Positions 1 through 10,660 of a stretch of DNA of 64,000 bases are shown piece after piece. Below the pieces are notes generated by a model, which did not search any database, was not told where the DNA came from, and saw only the letters and a list, made by a program, of their open reading frames with translations. The translations under genes were made by a program, and so were the position numbers. The first letter of the stretch is position 1; the number at the start of each line of letters is the position of its first letter. The stretch comes from Nitzschia sp. pyKryTriq1 (taxonomy: Eukaryota > Bacillariophyta > Bacillariophyceae > Bacillariales > Bacillariaceae). The stretch lies in the NCBI GenBank assembly GCA_956465555.1, contig OY101118.1, positions 2,811,751 through 2,875,750 on the forward strand, written 5' to 3'.

Positions 1-1002
1 CCAGTACTACTACCGGTACCCTATATCGTAAAGCAGAGTAGAGAGTACTAGAGTAGAGTAGAGAGAGTAGCTACTACTCTGTAGCAGCTACTACTAGCTA
101 GTAGTAGATTAGTAGTCCGCACAATCGGAAGATGTCTTGCCTCAACAATTAGAGCTACTGAGCGCCTCACCGGTCACACCATCATCTGGTATCTTATGAT
201 GTTCACTTCTGGCACGTTTTCCCTTCCTTTTACGCATTCTTAGTCCACATATAGAAGAACCCAACTCATTTCACTGGCTCTAGCTTGAAAACGTCAAGTC
301 GTCCTGAGCAGTATTTTCAATGGCGACTCTGTCAATGCGGACTCGAACGTCGTATGTCTGCTAGCGCGTTTCCATGGCCGGCGGGTGGTCGTACATAGAC
401 CACCACTTCTTATTACTATGTACAATGACCGATAACCCTTGAAAATTTAACGCTCGGTGGAGTTCGTATTCTTCTAGTGGAGTACAACAAGGAGGCTTGA
501 AATAATGATTTTTATTGGATCGAGTTCTTGAGATAGAAGACGGCGTCTTTGTCTAATTCTATAATGAAAATGCAATTTCGAAGTATTAATACTTTTGGTA
601 GGCAGTGGACACAAGTTGATTAGGGCCCTTGTTGCTGAAATTAATCTTGCTGTATGCAGTTGGCAGTGCCCACCAAGCACGGCCCGCAGAGAAGATCGGT
701 TCCTCGTTCTTCTAATCACTTGGTGAAAGCACTTTCCGATGTGCTAACGCTCTAGTATGGTGTCAAAAAAATATTGAGGATAATAATATTTCTATTTCCA
801 GGTACACTTTGGAGTCTTGTGACAACGACGGCGAAAGCAAGCAAAGCATCCGAAAAATCGACCCAGATAATAGTAGGATCGAATTGTTTTGCGCTCGCCA
901 AATATGCAGCAAAATGATGATGGGATGGTGTGTGCATGTAAGAGATGAGTCCTGGTATGAGTAGGACTCTTGTGAGTGTGTATGTGATGAGCGCAGCTGG
1001 CA
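1..1002. other. Intergenic, low-complexity at left edge
   Basis: No gene is supported here. Bases 31 to 118 are a TAG/GTAGAG/CTACTA low-complexity tract of the kind that recurs between genes in this window. The rest is ordinary A+T-rich sequence, and part of it should be the 3' UTR of the minus-strand gene that follows. Confidence 0.5.
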
Positions 1003-1896
1003 TTATATGCTGCTAGCACTGGTGTCGCCGCCCACTTCAATGGCGGGACCGTACTCCGAAGCCATGATCTTTTCCAGTGCCATTTGAGACCGTCTACGTT
1101 GTGCCTCGTTGACCTTGGCCTCCAGCTGCTTGACTTGGACGCTAACAGGTGGTTTGAACGTGAGCATCCGCTTGACCTTTCGAGTAGCGCTTTCAATCAT
1201 TTCTTCGGCTTTGGTTGCTTTGCCCAAGTTGTTTACGGTGGCTTTTCTCTGATTCTTGATTCTCACGTTGTTTCGCACAGATTCAGCAATGAACTTGTTA
1301 TGGATATCCCACTCTCGCCTGAGCATATTATGCCGGATCTTGCGAGGAAGAACCATCTCGAAATGGCTCCGGCGTGGTGGGCGCGTTTGTTCGTATTCTT
1401 CTAGACTGATCTCTTCCAGGGCGTTGTACTCCCAAGATATGCTGTAATTTACGAGTAGACGTTGCAGAGGAGAAAAATAACATCATTGTGAGGTTCCACA
1501 TCGTATCCAGAGAGTATCCGACATTTTCTTTCCTGTTCCGGTGGTACTTGTGTCTTACCTTACTGGTGGTCCCGAACTGCAGCTCGGGTTATCTCCCACG
1601 GTACGCGCGTATTCCCGGATACCCACATTCTTGAATGTAATGCCGCCCTTGTTGCCAGGTTCGGATCCGTAAGTTGAATGCACACTTTCGTCGAGAGTGC
1701 GGACTTTCATCACCGAGCGCACGTCCCACAGTGTTTCAGGGACCGAAATGCACCTACGAAATCCGGGCTGCTGCTTTTTCACTCCGGCGGGCGCCGCTTC
1801 TTCATCCCCCGGAGCGTCGGCGTCATCTTCGTTGATGATGATCGTGTTGTGGATCAGATCAACACTGTGCGACTTGATTCTTCTAGGGCGATCCAT
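1003..1896 (-). CDS. Small GDNPSCS-motif family protein, 258 aa, two exons
   Basis: Minus strand, exon 1 1896..1559, exon 2 1441..1003, joined across a 117-base GT-AG intron (AAG/GTAAGA, CAG/C). The join restores GPPVSISWEY and 259 codons including stop. The protein has a basic, Ser-rich N-terminus, then a block with REYARTVGDNPSCSSGPP, followed by EISLEEYEQTRPPRRSHFEMV and a Lys/Arg-rich, probably helical C-terminus. The same block occurs in the gene at 15094-17667 (REYERTIGDNPSCSTGVP). I recall this as a recurrent diatom domain without known function; that is memory, not a search. The chosen ATG at 1896 begins MDRPRRIKSHSVDL. The frame stays open upstream, but that stretch is poly-Ser and GTAC repeat and is not believable as protein. 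Function unknown. Confidence 0.8.
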
Positions 1897-2753
1897 TGTC
1901 AAAGTTGAATGAAAGAATGGATAACTTGAGGAAAATAAAATAAAAGGGAATGCTAGAAGAAGCACCGATGATGATGATGATGATGATGATGATAATCCAA
2001 GCAAGCCAAGTAGACGAGGAGAGCTACCGGTATGTACCGGGGAGCGATATTCGCCGGTCCAGCAGTTTTGCTGCTCTGCTTCTCTTGCGTTGTTTTTGTT
2101 TGTATTGTGCCTGCGTTCCTCGCGGCGACGACGGGGCGGAAAGATCATGGGTTGTGTACCGGTACTGTACTTGTACCGGTACTCTGCGGGTACAGCGTAC
2201 CTGTCCTGTACCGGTACGTACAGTACAGTACTCAGTACTGTACCAGGTACGTACGTCAACGTGGGTGCTGTTGGGGGGCGTACGCACATTATCGCATTCT
2301 TCGATGCATGCCGAAACATTTATTCGTGCACTACCAGTACCGGTACGTTCCGCTGCGGTTTTTCTACTGTATGCTGCGCAGTCAAAGCAAGGTCAAAGTG
2401 ACCAACGAAAATTCTGATTGGGTAGCACGGCACGCTCGTTCATGTATGATTTGTACTGCTTGAACTGAAAAATTCAGAGTTCAATAAGACTTTTCGGACT
2501 TTGTCTCGCACCGAACACAGCAATTTGATTTCTTAATTACACTATCTCTACATAAGAGTCCAAGTTGAAGTTCTTTCCCCCCGCCATGATGATGTTGTAT
2601 GTCTTCAGCTTCCATTGGCTTCTGTTTAATGTCGCAACGTTAATTGAATGACTGTCTCAGCGCGATTCCCAAACAGGCACACGCACGCGCTAATAATAAT
2701 AGACTCGAGCTATTATTCGTACGCACAATAGGTTCAGTAAATCAGTAGGTCAA
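1897..2753. other. Intergenic with GTAC/CCGG palindrome tract
   Basis: This is the promoter side of the 1003-1896 gene. It holds an (ATG)n run at about 1967-1992 and a dense tract of GTAC, TACCGGTA and CAGTACTG palindromes at about 2155-2250. Long open frames cross the tract on both strands only because the repeat lacks stops, and none looks like protein. Confidence 0.5.
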
Positions 2754-3290
2754 ATTATTTAGAACCTGCATTTGGAATTAGGGACTTCTCGAGGGACAAC
2801 GAGAGGGCGGAGTATTCGGCTTCAAGGGTTGCATAGCAAATGAAAGGAAGAAGTTTAGTCTACCAGAACACCGGGCAGTCGTTCAAGAAAATGATGAAGC
2901 CCATACGAGACTTGACGGAGTTGGGGTCTCGGTCAGGTTCCCCCTGTCCGTGCAGTCCGGCAAAGTCGGCATCAACATACAGGTCGAGCTTTAAAGGACC
3001 GAGAGCTGGGCGCAGGATCATCCTCTTTTCGCGGGTGCAGAGCAAATATCGGATAATGGTCTTGACTGCAGTGGCGTGACTTTGCTTGGGATCGGAATTG
3101 AAACGACAGACTTGGCTGACGGCAAAGGCGATGTCAGGACGGGTATTGCTGCTGAGGAAGAGCAGCATGCCAACTATCGACGAGTACTTCCAATTTTCTT
3201 TCATTGGGGCTCCGTTCTTGTCGGATCCGAGGGCAAGTTGTGTTTGCGGTAGCCAGTTTGGGTTGGCGTCTTGCTGTTTCTACTATTTGT
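2754..3290 (-). pseudogene. Ty1/copia polyprotein fragment (end of RT, RNase H)
   Basis: A minus-strand frame reads LGSDKNGAPMKENWKYSSIV, then SNTRPDIAFAVSQVCRF, YVDADFAGLHGQGEPDR, NSVKSRMGFIIFLNDCPVFW and, past a stop, LEAEYSALSLSLEKSLIP. These are the standard successive motifs of the C-terminal copia polyprotein (end of reverse transcriptase and RNase H, including the YxDADFAG and EAEY motifs). The frame is broken by TAG directly after CPVFW (near 2858) and ends at TAA near 2756. No integrase, gag or LTR is visible around it, so it is a truncated, dead relic, probably of a diatom copia-like (CoDi) element. Confidence 0.85.
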
Positions 3291-3667
3291 ACTAGCGTGA
3301 ATGGATATTGCCTGTTATGTACTATGCTCTCTACTACCAGGTACTACTGTCTAGTAGTAGAGAGAGCTCTTACAGCAGTACAGCAGAGAGGCACTTTGGT
3401 ATTCGTCCCTTCTCCACAACTTTAGAGTACTAGACTACTAGGTACTCACTCTTCGTCTACTCTACTAGTAGCGTACTTGTACAAAAGCGGTGCACAAAGC
3501 ACTACTCAGGAGTTACTACTCGTCTTCGTCTCTGATCCCGTCGATGCATTTCTACGGTACTCTGTAGTCGAGAGCGGGAGTTTAGGAGGTCTAAAAGTAT
3601 CTACCCACTAGGACAAAGTGTCAATCTGCTGCTAATACTGACAAGCCGGCGAGTTGATTTCGATTCT
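3291..3667. repeat. TACTAC/CTACTAG low-complexity spacer
   Basis: A spacer made largely of TACTACT, CTAGTAG, GAGAGC and CAGCAGTACAGCAG motifs lies between the copia relic and the methyltransferase 3' end. No gene is seen. Confidence 0.5.
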
Positions 3668-6451
3668 TCATGGTATTCTCCAAACAAGATTTTTTACGGG
3701 CGGTGCTCCAATGGTTGGAAAGTCAGTGGGCATCGGTTGTATCCGTTCCAGCTTGGCACCTTCTAAGCCAACACTGTCCAACCCACGTTTACACAGTCGT
3801 GCAAACTTGATTGGCGACAAGCCCGCGCTATTTGTAGTTGTCCAAAGCAGACCACCTTCTTTGACAAGGGGTGCAGCCAATGCCACCAACTCGTCCATAT
3901 CATTCTTGACACTCCAACGGCGCTTCTTCTTCCCGACACTGGAGCTTGGCGGATCTAGAATCACAATATCAAACTTTTCGCCTCGTTTGGCGAGTTTCTC
4001 CAGCCATTCAAAACAATCGCCGTAGATGCAATCGTGACGTTCATCGAAGGCGATGCCGTTGGCCTCCAATTGAGGCTCGACACGTTCGAGCCATTTCTTG
4101 TTGAGGTCCAAACTAACAGTTGATGCTCCTGCTGAGGCGGCGGCAATACTGAAAGCTCCACAATGTGCAAAGCAATTCAACACGTGGGTGTCCTTGTGGC
4201 AGTTCCGAGTCAACCATGCTCGTTGCGGTCTTTGATCTAAAAAGATGCCCGTTGACAGATCCTTGTCCAGGGACACGTGGTAGGTGACCCCATTCTCCAA
4301 GACAGGCAAAATTTCAGGGGCTGGCTTGCCCTCCAGAAGGGTGGGGCGAATGGACGAATCCGAGCCCATGGAGCCACGGTCCGGGTTAGCTGAGAGATAA
4401 TAGACACCTGCGGTCTTACCGTCGTGAATGCTGGGGAGAGGTCCCCGGTATTCCTTGGGGTCGTGCTGCACAAACAACCAGTCGGCATACCGATCGACGG
4501 TCCAGCCCGGAAAGCCATCGGCGGCTCCGTTCACTTCCCGGTAAGTATTCGTCAAAGGATTTTCACGTAGAGCAGAGCGTCCAAGAAAGGATCCCTTAGC
4601 GTACTTGTGACGGTTGAGACGTTCTGCCAAGTTCGCAATATCGTCTGGCATACCCTCCAACTCCGCTTGCACGTCTTCATCGTAGGAAAGACTTGAGACG
4701 GTAAGCGCCTGGCAATGGATCAGTCGACGTGGAGCCCTTCGGTCAAATGGATTGGCCGCGGGGTCTCCTCGGACGCCATCGGCAAACTGCGCTTGGACAT
4801 GAGGGATGATCGAAGCGCAGCTAGACACTGTTTCCGAAATGACAACACGGACTGTTTGGCATGTATCTCCATCTCGACCTTTGCGGACCTTGGAAACAAT
4901 GTCCATTTCGATCAAATCCCCGGGGATTTCGACGGTATTCTCTTTTCGTTTCGACGGCGGAACAAGAAATTCACCATTTCCGACCACCGTGACATACTCG
5001 GCTGCGTCCACAAACAAATTCTTGGTTTGAGCCTTGGGACACAAGACGACCAATCCCGAATCGTCTACTTCGGTCGCACCGGCCACTGCCGTCCAAAACT
5101 TGCCTCCCCGAATGGGTGTCCCTTCACTAGCCTTGAGATCCTTGAGCCAGCCAACAACCGATGGTCTTGCAGTAGCAGTGGAAAAACTTGCTTTGAGACT
5201 ACCCTCCTGTCGAAGCCGACTTTCGATGCGCTTGAGATTTTCCAACATTGTTGGATCCATTTGTTCCCTTGGCATATCCAGATAACGCTGCAAGGGATTC
5301 TTGTATTTGTTCTTCTTGCTTTTGACACCCTGTTGTTTGGAAATACTTTGTTGAAGCTTGGAGGCCAGTTTATCCTGCTTGTATTCTTCGATTTCTTCGG
5401 GTGACATAAGTTGTAACATGTCGGCCTCGTTGAACTCGGGAATATCATCCGGATCGAAATCTTCATCTTCAATACCAGCTTCTTCTAGTTCCTCGGGCGA
5501 CATTTGAGCCACATCGTACCAGCCTGGGATATTTACGGCAGGAGAATCAATATCGTCATCGTCTTCATAAGCCGGTCCTTGGAAATCTAATTCACCTTGT
5601 GCCTCCCACTCGGCTCGTTCTTCTGGGGTCAATAAAGCCAGGACATCGGCCTCGTCAAACTCTAGAAACTCCTCTTTGCTTCCACTCCTACTTTTGATCT
5701 TGATCCGCTTCTTGGTCGAGGCCTTGGATTTGGATTTAGAGGGCGTATCCGACGAAGGCGTAGCTGGTTCATTTTTTGTTTCGGCAGCACCACTACTTTT
5801 GGCATTTCCGATAATGGACCATCCCGCCGGTTTTTCAACGACATAGGCATATTCATCACTTCCTGAGTCTCCCACCTTGAGTCTACCCAGAATCCTGGGT
5901 TGAACATGATCCACAAGAGGGTCACAATGTTGCATAGCTGCATTGACCAGACCGAGCTCTCGGGCTTGGACTAGAGGAATAAATTCATCCCTCGCGACGA
6001 CCGCCGGAGTGGACGACGCCTCCTCGGTTTCACTGCCGCTTCCTTCCTCGACACTTCCCGCTGTTGATGTTGTTGTGGTTGTTTGACCTCCTTTCTTACG
6101 TTGCGCCGCATACATATACGTTTGTTGAGGTTGGTCTACGCGTCGGCGAGTCCTTCTTGCCTTCTTCTTGGGCGGCGGTTGCAATTGCTGAGGATCCTTG
6201 AGCAATTCCTTGCGCAAATCGGCAATGGTAATTTTCTTAGGCTTCTTGTTGTAGGATTTCTTGTTCTTTTCTTTGGATCCCGCCTGATCAGCAGCACTAC
6301 CAGTATTCGTAGTCTTCTCATAGAGACGAGAAGTTGTCGTAGAACTGTGCAGATGAGAGGTGGGTACTACAAAGGCGTCGACCACCATACTCCTAGTAGC
6401 GAGGAATATCCATCCTACCGAAATAATCATCGCTTGTATCTTATTGTTCAT
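3668..6451 (-). CDS. Plastid-type class I SAM rRNA methyltransferase (RlmI/RlmK-like), 927 aa
   Basis: Single exon. The N-terminus is hydrophobic and leads to VDAFVVPTSHLHSS, with Phe after a small residue as in the diatom ASAFAP plastid-targeting motif, so plastid import is inferred. Residues about 50-380 are low-complexity and charged, with two copies of an acidic helix (EFDEADVLALLTPEERAEW near 260, EFNEADMLQLMSPEEIEEY near 337) and a related MSPEELEEAG. The last third is the enzyme: a substrate-side region (GAADGFPGWTVDRYADW), SAM motif I VLNCFAHCGAFSIAAA near 755 and motif IV VILDPPSSS near 829. This pattern belongs to the COG1092 family, which methylates cytosine C5 of large-subunit rRNA. 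Family members are about 400 aa, so more than half of this protein is extra. The exact rRNA target is not readable from the sequence. Confidence 0.85.
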   Translation of the reverse strand: MNNKIQAMIISVGWIFLATRSMVVDAFVVPTSHLHSSTTTSRLYEKTTNTGSAADQAGSKEKNKKSYNKKPKKITIADLRKELLKDPQQLQPPPKKKARRTRRRVDQPQQTYMYAAQRKKGGQTTTTTSTAGSVEEGSGSETEEASSTPAVVARDEFIPLVQARELGLVNAAMQHCDPLVDHVQPRILGRLKVGDSGSDEYAYVVEKPAGWSIIGNAKSSGAAETKNEPATPSSDTPSKSKSKASTKKRIKIKSRSGSKEEFLEFDEADVLALLTPEERAEWEAQGELDFQGPAYEDDDDIDSPAVNIPGWYDVAQMSPEELEEAGIEDEDFDPDDIPEFNEADMLQLMSPEEIEEYKQDKLASKLQQSISKQQGVKSKKNKYKNPLQRYLDMPREQMDPTMLENLKRIESRLRQEGSLKASFSTATARPSVVGWLKDLKASEGTPIRGGKFWTAVAGATEVDDSGLVVLCPKAQTKNLFVDAAEYVTVVGNGEFLVPPSKRKENTVEIPGDLIEMDIVSKVRKGRDGDTCQTVRVVISETVSSCASIIPHVQAQFADGVRGDPAANPFDRRAPRRLIHCQALTVSSLSYDEDVQAELEGMPDDIANLAERLNRHKYAKGSFLGRSALRENPLTNTYREVNGAADGFPGWTVDRYADWLFVQHDPKEYRGPLPSIHDGKTAGVYYLSANPDRGSMGSDSSIRPTLLEGKPAPEILPVLENGVTYHVSLDKDLSTGIFLDQRPQRAWLTRNCHKDTHVLNCFAHCGAFSIAAASAGASTVSLDLNKKWLERVEPQLEANGIAFDERHDCIYGDCFEWLEKLAKRGEKFDIVILDPPSSSVGKKKRRWSVKNDMDELVALAAPLVKEGGLLWTTTNSAGLSPIKFARLCKRGLDSVGLEGAKLERIQPMPTDFPTIGAPPVKNLVWRIP

Positions 6452-7427
6452 CGTGATAACTCTAGTAGACTATACTTGAAGCAATTCGAAGCGGCCGGTC
6501 AAGGGGGGACACTCAATCAGACCGAAAATAGGCGCTGACTTGATTGGAAGTTGTAGAATATGGTTGTTGCCGTTTTGCCCATACTTTGATGGATGTGGTC
6601 GTCGGTCGTCGGAACTCTTTCTTTATTCTTCTTGCTTGCGCCGCGCATGGGCGGCTCAGATGGCGAGAGGCGAGAGAGAGAGCGAGAAGATGATGTTTTG
6701 ATGTCTCTCATCGTCTTCGCACATCATCATCGCGATGATGAGGATGGGTGGTTGCTGGCTCGCGCGCGTGCGCTTACTGCCTCGTTTTTGGAGTCAGTCA
6801 GTCATGAGAGAGACGTCATCAAAACAGATGTGGTCTTTTTAGAGAGATTGATGCAAAAGAGCTCAATCACCCAAACTTCCAAGGCAAGAATCAAAGAGAG
6901 CGTGTATCCTTGCTTTTTAAATTCACTTGTCTCAAAGATAGGAGGTTTGACGAGACTTTTGCAGATGAAGTGTTCAGGGCAGTTGCTGCTGGTAGGTCCA
7001 AGATTGAACTAGAATGGGACCAGCTATTCAGGAAGGCCGAAAAGGCAATACACGAATTGAGAGCAAAGAGATACATCAGTCGTGTAGTATGTTGAGTTGT
7101 GCCGCGAGAACTTGATCACTCTCGTGTGGAACAGTTATTGACTACGTGGATTCATATCTAGGCGAAGTCTGCCAGTCGTACGTACAAGTGTTTCGAATAC
7201 TTTTTAATTACGTACACGTATGGTACTGCAAAAGACCCCCTTCATTCCGCGAAAATAAACGATGGCATCAGTCAGAGAAAAAGTCATTGTCTCATTTTGT
7301 GCTTCGCGAGGATCGGATTCTTAAAGGATCGGATTGTTAAAAGAGTACCAAAGATACATCTGGATCTGGAACTGGATCTGTACTTGAATTTGAGGCGCGA
7401 AGACAGATATTGTCGTCTCCAGGCAGG
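6452..7427. other. Intergenic between divergent genes
   Basis: A divergent promoter region for the methyltransferase (minus) and the 7428 gene (plus). It includes GAGA-rich and GATGATG tracts at 6660-6760 and the orphan open frame listed separately. Confidence 0.4.
6808..7095 (+). other. Orphan open frame, possible exon or gene relic
   Basis: The frame after a stop at 6805-6807 runs about 95 codons to TGA at 7093-7095. It contains FREIDAKELNHPNFQGKN, FKFTCLKDRRFDETFADEVF and LEWDQLFRKAEKAIHELRAK. The composition is protein-like (amphipathic helices, no low complexity), but there is no ATG near its start and no family I recognise. It may be the last exon of a decayed gene. Confidence 0.25.
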
Positions 7428-8714
7428 ATGTCCACTGTTCCAGTGAAATCTCTAGTGGCAACGATCCGTGCCACACAAGATATCTGGTGTCGACGCCGCG
7501 ACGATGATGGCACCATCATCTCGCAGGTCCTCTTTCCAAGTGCGGCCCTTCAATTGTGGGACCATCATTTGCACACCAGTGGATTGATCCCTCGTGTATT
7601 CAGTGTTTCCAACCAAACACCAGTGATATATGAGCAAGATTGGGCGTGCAGCTACGAGAGTGTCACGTGTTTCCCCCAAGAAGGATTAATTGAATTGACA
7701 GTCGAAGATGGGGGGAGCGCCCAATCTCACGTGTGGGTCGATCGAGTAGGCGCGTCCACTTTGTATTTGGGCCAATTGATTACCTTGTACGATCAAGTCT
7801 TGGCGACAGCAGTACGAGTCTTGTCGCGAAAGCTGCCTACCACATCATGGTCGGAGCAGCTACATCCTGCTGGCTACCACCAGCCCGTGGCGGCTCCCTT
7901 TACCGACTTGGAACGGGATTATTATGAAGCAAATTGTGCGGCGGACGATATCTTTTTCGATTACCAGGGGCAACTTCTCGAAAAGTACCGGGAGGAGGAT
8001 GAAGGGGATGCTGTAGCTACGATGGATGCAGATACGAAGGGGGACGGAGACAGGGAAACGAAGGACGATACATCCGAGAATGGGGCCGGCGAAAAGGATA
8101 CAGAAATGGAGAATGGAGAGCATGAAAGTCACGAGAACAGTGGAAAAGACGACAGAAGTATTAGTACAGATAAAGGCGAGGATACAGATGAGAATGACGA
8201 TCAGAATACATCGCGTCTGGAAAGCGAGGGTAGCGGCACAGACGTGGCTTCTCCTGCCATGCCCAACAAAAGTACCAAACGACCAACTGCTGGCAGCTCC
8301 AAGAAACGAAAACTGACTCTCTCCAGCACTCTATCCTTGGAAACCTTTGGAACATTTCTCCCCCGTTTGCATGGCAAACATTTGATGACCGTACAAGTGG
8401 GACCTCAACATTTAGATTCTGTGAGTGGTGGGGATGGGCGGTTCGCAGATACGACGTGGTTGGCCGAGGTTGCTTTTCAAGCCTTGGCATTAGCCGCTCA
8501 ACAACTACTCATCCAACCACCATGCGAATCCACCAAATCTGCTGGTAGTTGTAGCCTTGCCGTTCGGCACCGCTCTGTGGCCATGTTAGGCAACGAATTG
8601 CACTGTAGCCTTCACGGCGACCGATTGTGTATGGTACGATCCGCCATGACCGAATTGGGCGAAATAGAGGGCAATGAAATTGTGGTCTTGGTTGCCAAGA
8701 CAGAAATACTATAG
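7428..8714 (+). CDS. Unknown acidic-linker protein, 428 aa
   Basis: Single exon from the first ATG (MSTVPVKSLVATIR). The frame is open a little upstream but has no earlier ATG. Two globular halves, residues about 1-190 and 300-428, are separated by an acidic, Lys/Glu/Asp/Thr-rich linker of about 100 residues that ends in a possible nuclear localisation signal (SSKKRKL near 295). Each half alternates predicted strands with one long helix (LQLWDHHLHTSGLIPRVF; TTWLAEVAFQALALAAQQLL) and ends in strand-like runs, which is compatible with a pair of hotdog-like folds. I could not identify a catalytic motif. No signal peptide or membrane segment. Function unknown. Confidence 0.7.
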   Translation: MSTVPVKSLVATIRATQDIWCRRRDDDGTIISQVLFPSAALQLWDHHLHTSGLIPRVFSVSNQTPVIYEQDWACSYESVTCFPQEGLIELTVEDGGSAQSHVWVDRVGASTLYLGQLITLYDQVLATAVRVLSRKLPTTSWSEQLHPAGYHQPVAAPFTDLERDYYEANCAADDIFFDYQGQLLEKYREEDEGDAVATMDADTKGDGDRETKDDTSENGAGEKDTEMENGEHESHENSGKDDRSISTDKGEDTDENDDQNTSRLESEGSGTDVASPAMPNKSTKRPTAGSSKKRKLTLSSTLSLETFGTFLPRLHGKHLMTVQVGPQHLDSVSGGDGRFADTTWLAEVAFQALALAAQQLLIQPPCESTKSAGSCSLAVRHRSVAMLGNELHCSLHGDRLCMVRSAMTELGEIEGNEIVVLVAKTEIL

Positions 8715-8949
8715 CAAATCACCATCACTTGGAAGAAAGTACACGTCTGATTTTAAAAGTTGTCTTGACCTTTGTTTACAGCTAAATGTTCTACTAATTC
8801 GGCAATCAAGTTGTTCTTTCGCACGTGTCTTCTTGTGTTGTCGACAGCCAAAACCAAAGCTCGCCTGGACTTTTAGCAGGAACGCTTCGTCATCCATTTA
8901 TTGACGATTGCATTTTTGATTGACGAACGGTCCGTGCAATTGCTTAACC

Positions 8950-10139
8950 TTAACGCCCCCACCCGCTGGACTTGACACCCTTTTCAAATCGATCATCACC
9001 GGCATCACCCAACAAGTTGAGCAAGAGCGAATCGGCATTCAAGTAGACCTTGTTTCCAGACTTGGCGACAATGTCGGCAATATCACGGGCGGCATCAATT
9101 CGTCGCAACTTCATGAATCCAGGGTTCTTCTTGACAGCATGCCCAATCAATTCGGCAGATTCGGCTTCTCCTCTAGCCTTGGTAATGATAGTCTTCTTTT
9201 CTTGAATGGCTCCCAAGACAATGTACTTGGCACGTTCGGCGTCCTGTTGGGCTGTTATAAGAAAGCGAAAACGAAAACAAAACGAAAACGAGTCGTCAGA
9301 GTGGAAGTGAAAAGGAGGAGGGTCAGAATGCGTATCCCAAAGACAACGCCAAATAAACGAAGCAACCAGCAGAAGACCCGATGCCTTTCCCTCCACTTCT
9401 TGGATCCAACCATGGTACCACACTACCCTCATAAAGTTCGATAAAGTATTCGTAAAGCAAGTAACTTACCGACTTGCTTGGCTTCGACTGCCTTCGCATA
9501 TTCGGGCGAGAAGCTCAAATGCGTAATCGCCACATCCTCCAGCAAGATATTGAACAAGCCCGCACGTTGCCTTAGGTCAATACTGATTTCACGGCTGACC
9601 ATGTCACGCTTGGTCAAGAGTTCGTTAGCGTTGTACCTGGCGACGACCGCCTTGGCGCATTCGTTCATGATACTGGGCAGGATTCGCTCATCGTAGTTGT
9701 TTCCCAAGTGCCGGTAGATCCACACGAGCTGCGAGGGGTCCGGTTTGTGCAAGACACGAATGGCGATAGTGACCATTTGGAGATCCTTAGACCCCGTGAG
9801 TGTTTGCAGATTGACGGGGCGAGTACGAATGTCAAAGATGACGGGGTGTTCGAACCAGGGAATGTTGAAATTCAACCCTTCGCCGTACACAACACTCTTC
9901 ATTCCCACCAGTCGATTGAAGACCACCGCACGATGACCTCCTTGGACCGTGTACATCGAATTGTAAGTTCCATAGGCTAGTCCACCGGCCACTGCCAAGG
10001 CTCCTACGCTCCGGGCTGCAGCCGCAGCAGCTCGACCACCTCCGCCTCCACGGCCTCCACCGCCGCCACCGCTCCCGCCGGCAGCCGAACCCACTTGTTG
10101 GGACATTTTTTGGAAGGCTTCTCGAAAACGCTGAGCCAT
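8950..10139 (-). CDS. Prohibitin 2, 323 aa, two exons
   Basis: Exon 1 10139..9470, exon 2 9251..8950, with a GT-AG intron inside VEAKQVAQQDAERAKYIV; the join gives 324 codons. Prohibitins form ring complexes with their paralogue in the mitochondrial inner membrane and hold and protect membrane proteins. Seen here: a Gly/Ala-rich N-terminus (residues 18-45), a membrane-anchor segment (VGALAVAGGLAYGTYNS), the PHB/SPFH domain from GGHRAVVFNRLVG through IRTRPVNLQTLTGSKDLQMV, and the C-terminal coiled coil (KARGEAESAELIGHAVKKNP). The Gly-rich insert makes it slightly longer than the usual 290 to 300 residues. The Asn-Glu and Gln-Gln-Asp-Ala-Glu-Arg features fit the PHB2 branch better than PHB1. 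It is transcribed divergently from DPH4 with 521 bases between the starts. Confidence 0.95.
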
Positions 10140-10660
10140 GTTGATATTTGGATGTTGTGAGAGATCGGTATGTAGAAAGAAGGGGTCTCGAACAAGATGG
10201 GTAGGTGAGAAAATAGATTGTGCTTTGACTTTTACTCGTACGAGTAGTCTACAACCGCCACCGATGAGAAGGAGAGAGGGATGTCGATGCGAGAAAAGAT
10301 CGCCGCCACCTTATTATTTTACGACTTTCACCGCGTTGGTACCGACCGCCGCATGTTTGGGCGGTTGCGCGTTGCGCTGGCTTGCTTCGATCTGCTTCTC
10401 TGCGCGCCACACCGACCATGGACAGACGAACCTTTTTTGCCAAAAGGTTATCAGCCGAAACGAACAAAAACAGTCCCTTTTTTTTTTTAAACCGAAGAAG
10501 ATAGAGCAAACAGAAGCAACATGACCACCGACCATGGAACTACTGTACCGGTATGCCACGGATGAGATATGAGATGGCAATTGATTGTTGATTGTTCCCC
10601 ACAACATAACACAATAACACAGCTCAATACGTTGCACACGAAGACGATCGATTCTTCGCC
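10140..10660. promoter_or_regulatory. Divergent promoter region prohibitin / DPH4
   Basis: 521 bases separate two divergent start codons, so both promoters must lie here. It contains a run of ten T (near 10480) and short GTACCGG palindromes. No specific element can be assigned. Confidence 0.3.

Noticed and set aside
1897-2319. N-terminal extension of the 1003-1896 gene by about 140 codons
   Set aside because: The extra sequence is poly-Ser and GTAC-repeat translation with no conserved content. MDRPRRIK at 1896 is a better start.
2032-2463. Plus-strand frame of 143 codons
   Set aside because: It is a translation of the palindromic GTAC tract, which is open in several frames at once.
4715-5404. 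Plus-strand frame of 229 codons
   Set aside because: It lies wholly inside the methyltransferase on the opposite strand, with no family content.
6593-7012. Plus-strand frame of 139 codons
   Set aside because: The first half is Arg/Glu/Asp low complexity and no family is seen. The better protein-like content is in another frame (6808-7095).
7410-7427. TTG start for the 7428 gene
   Set aside because: A normal ATG lies 18 bases downstream in the same frame.
8920-9444. Plus-strand frame of 174 codons
   Set aside because: It is antisense to prohibitin exon 2 and its intron.
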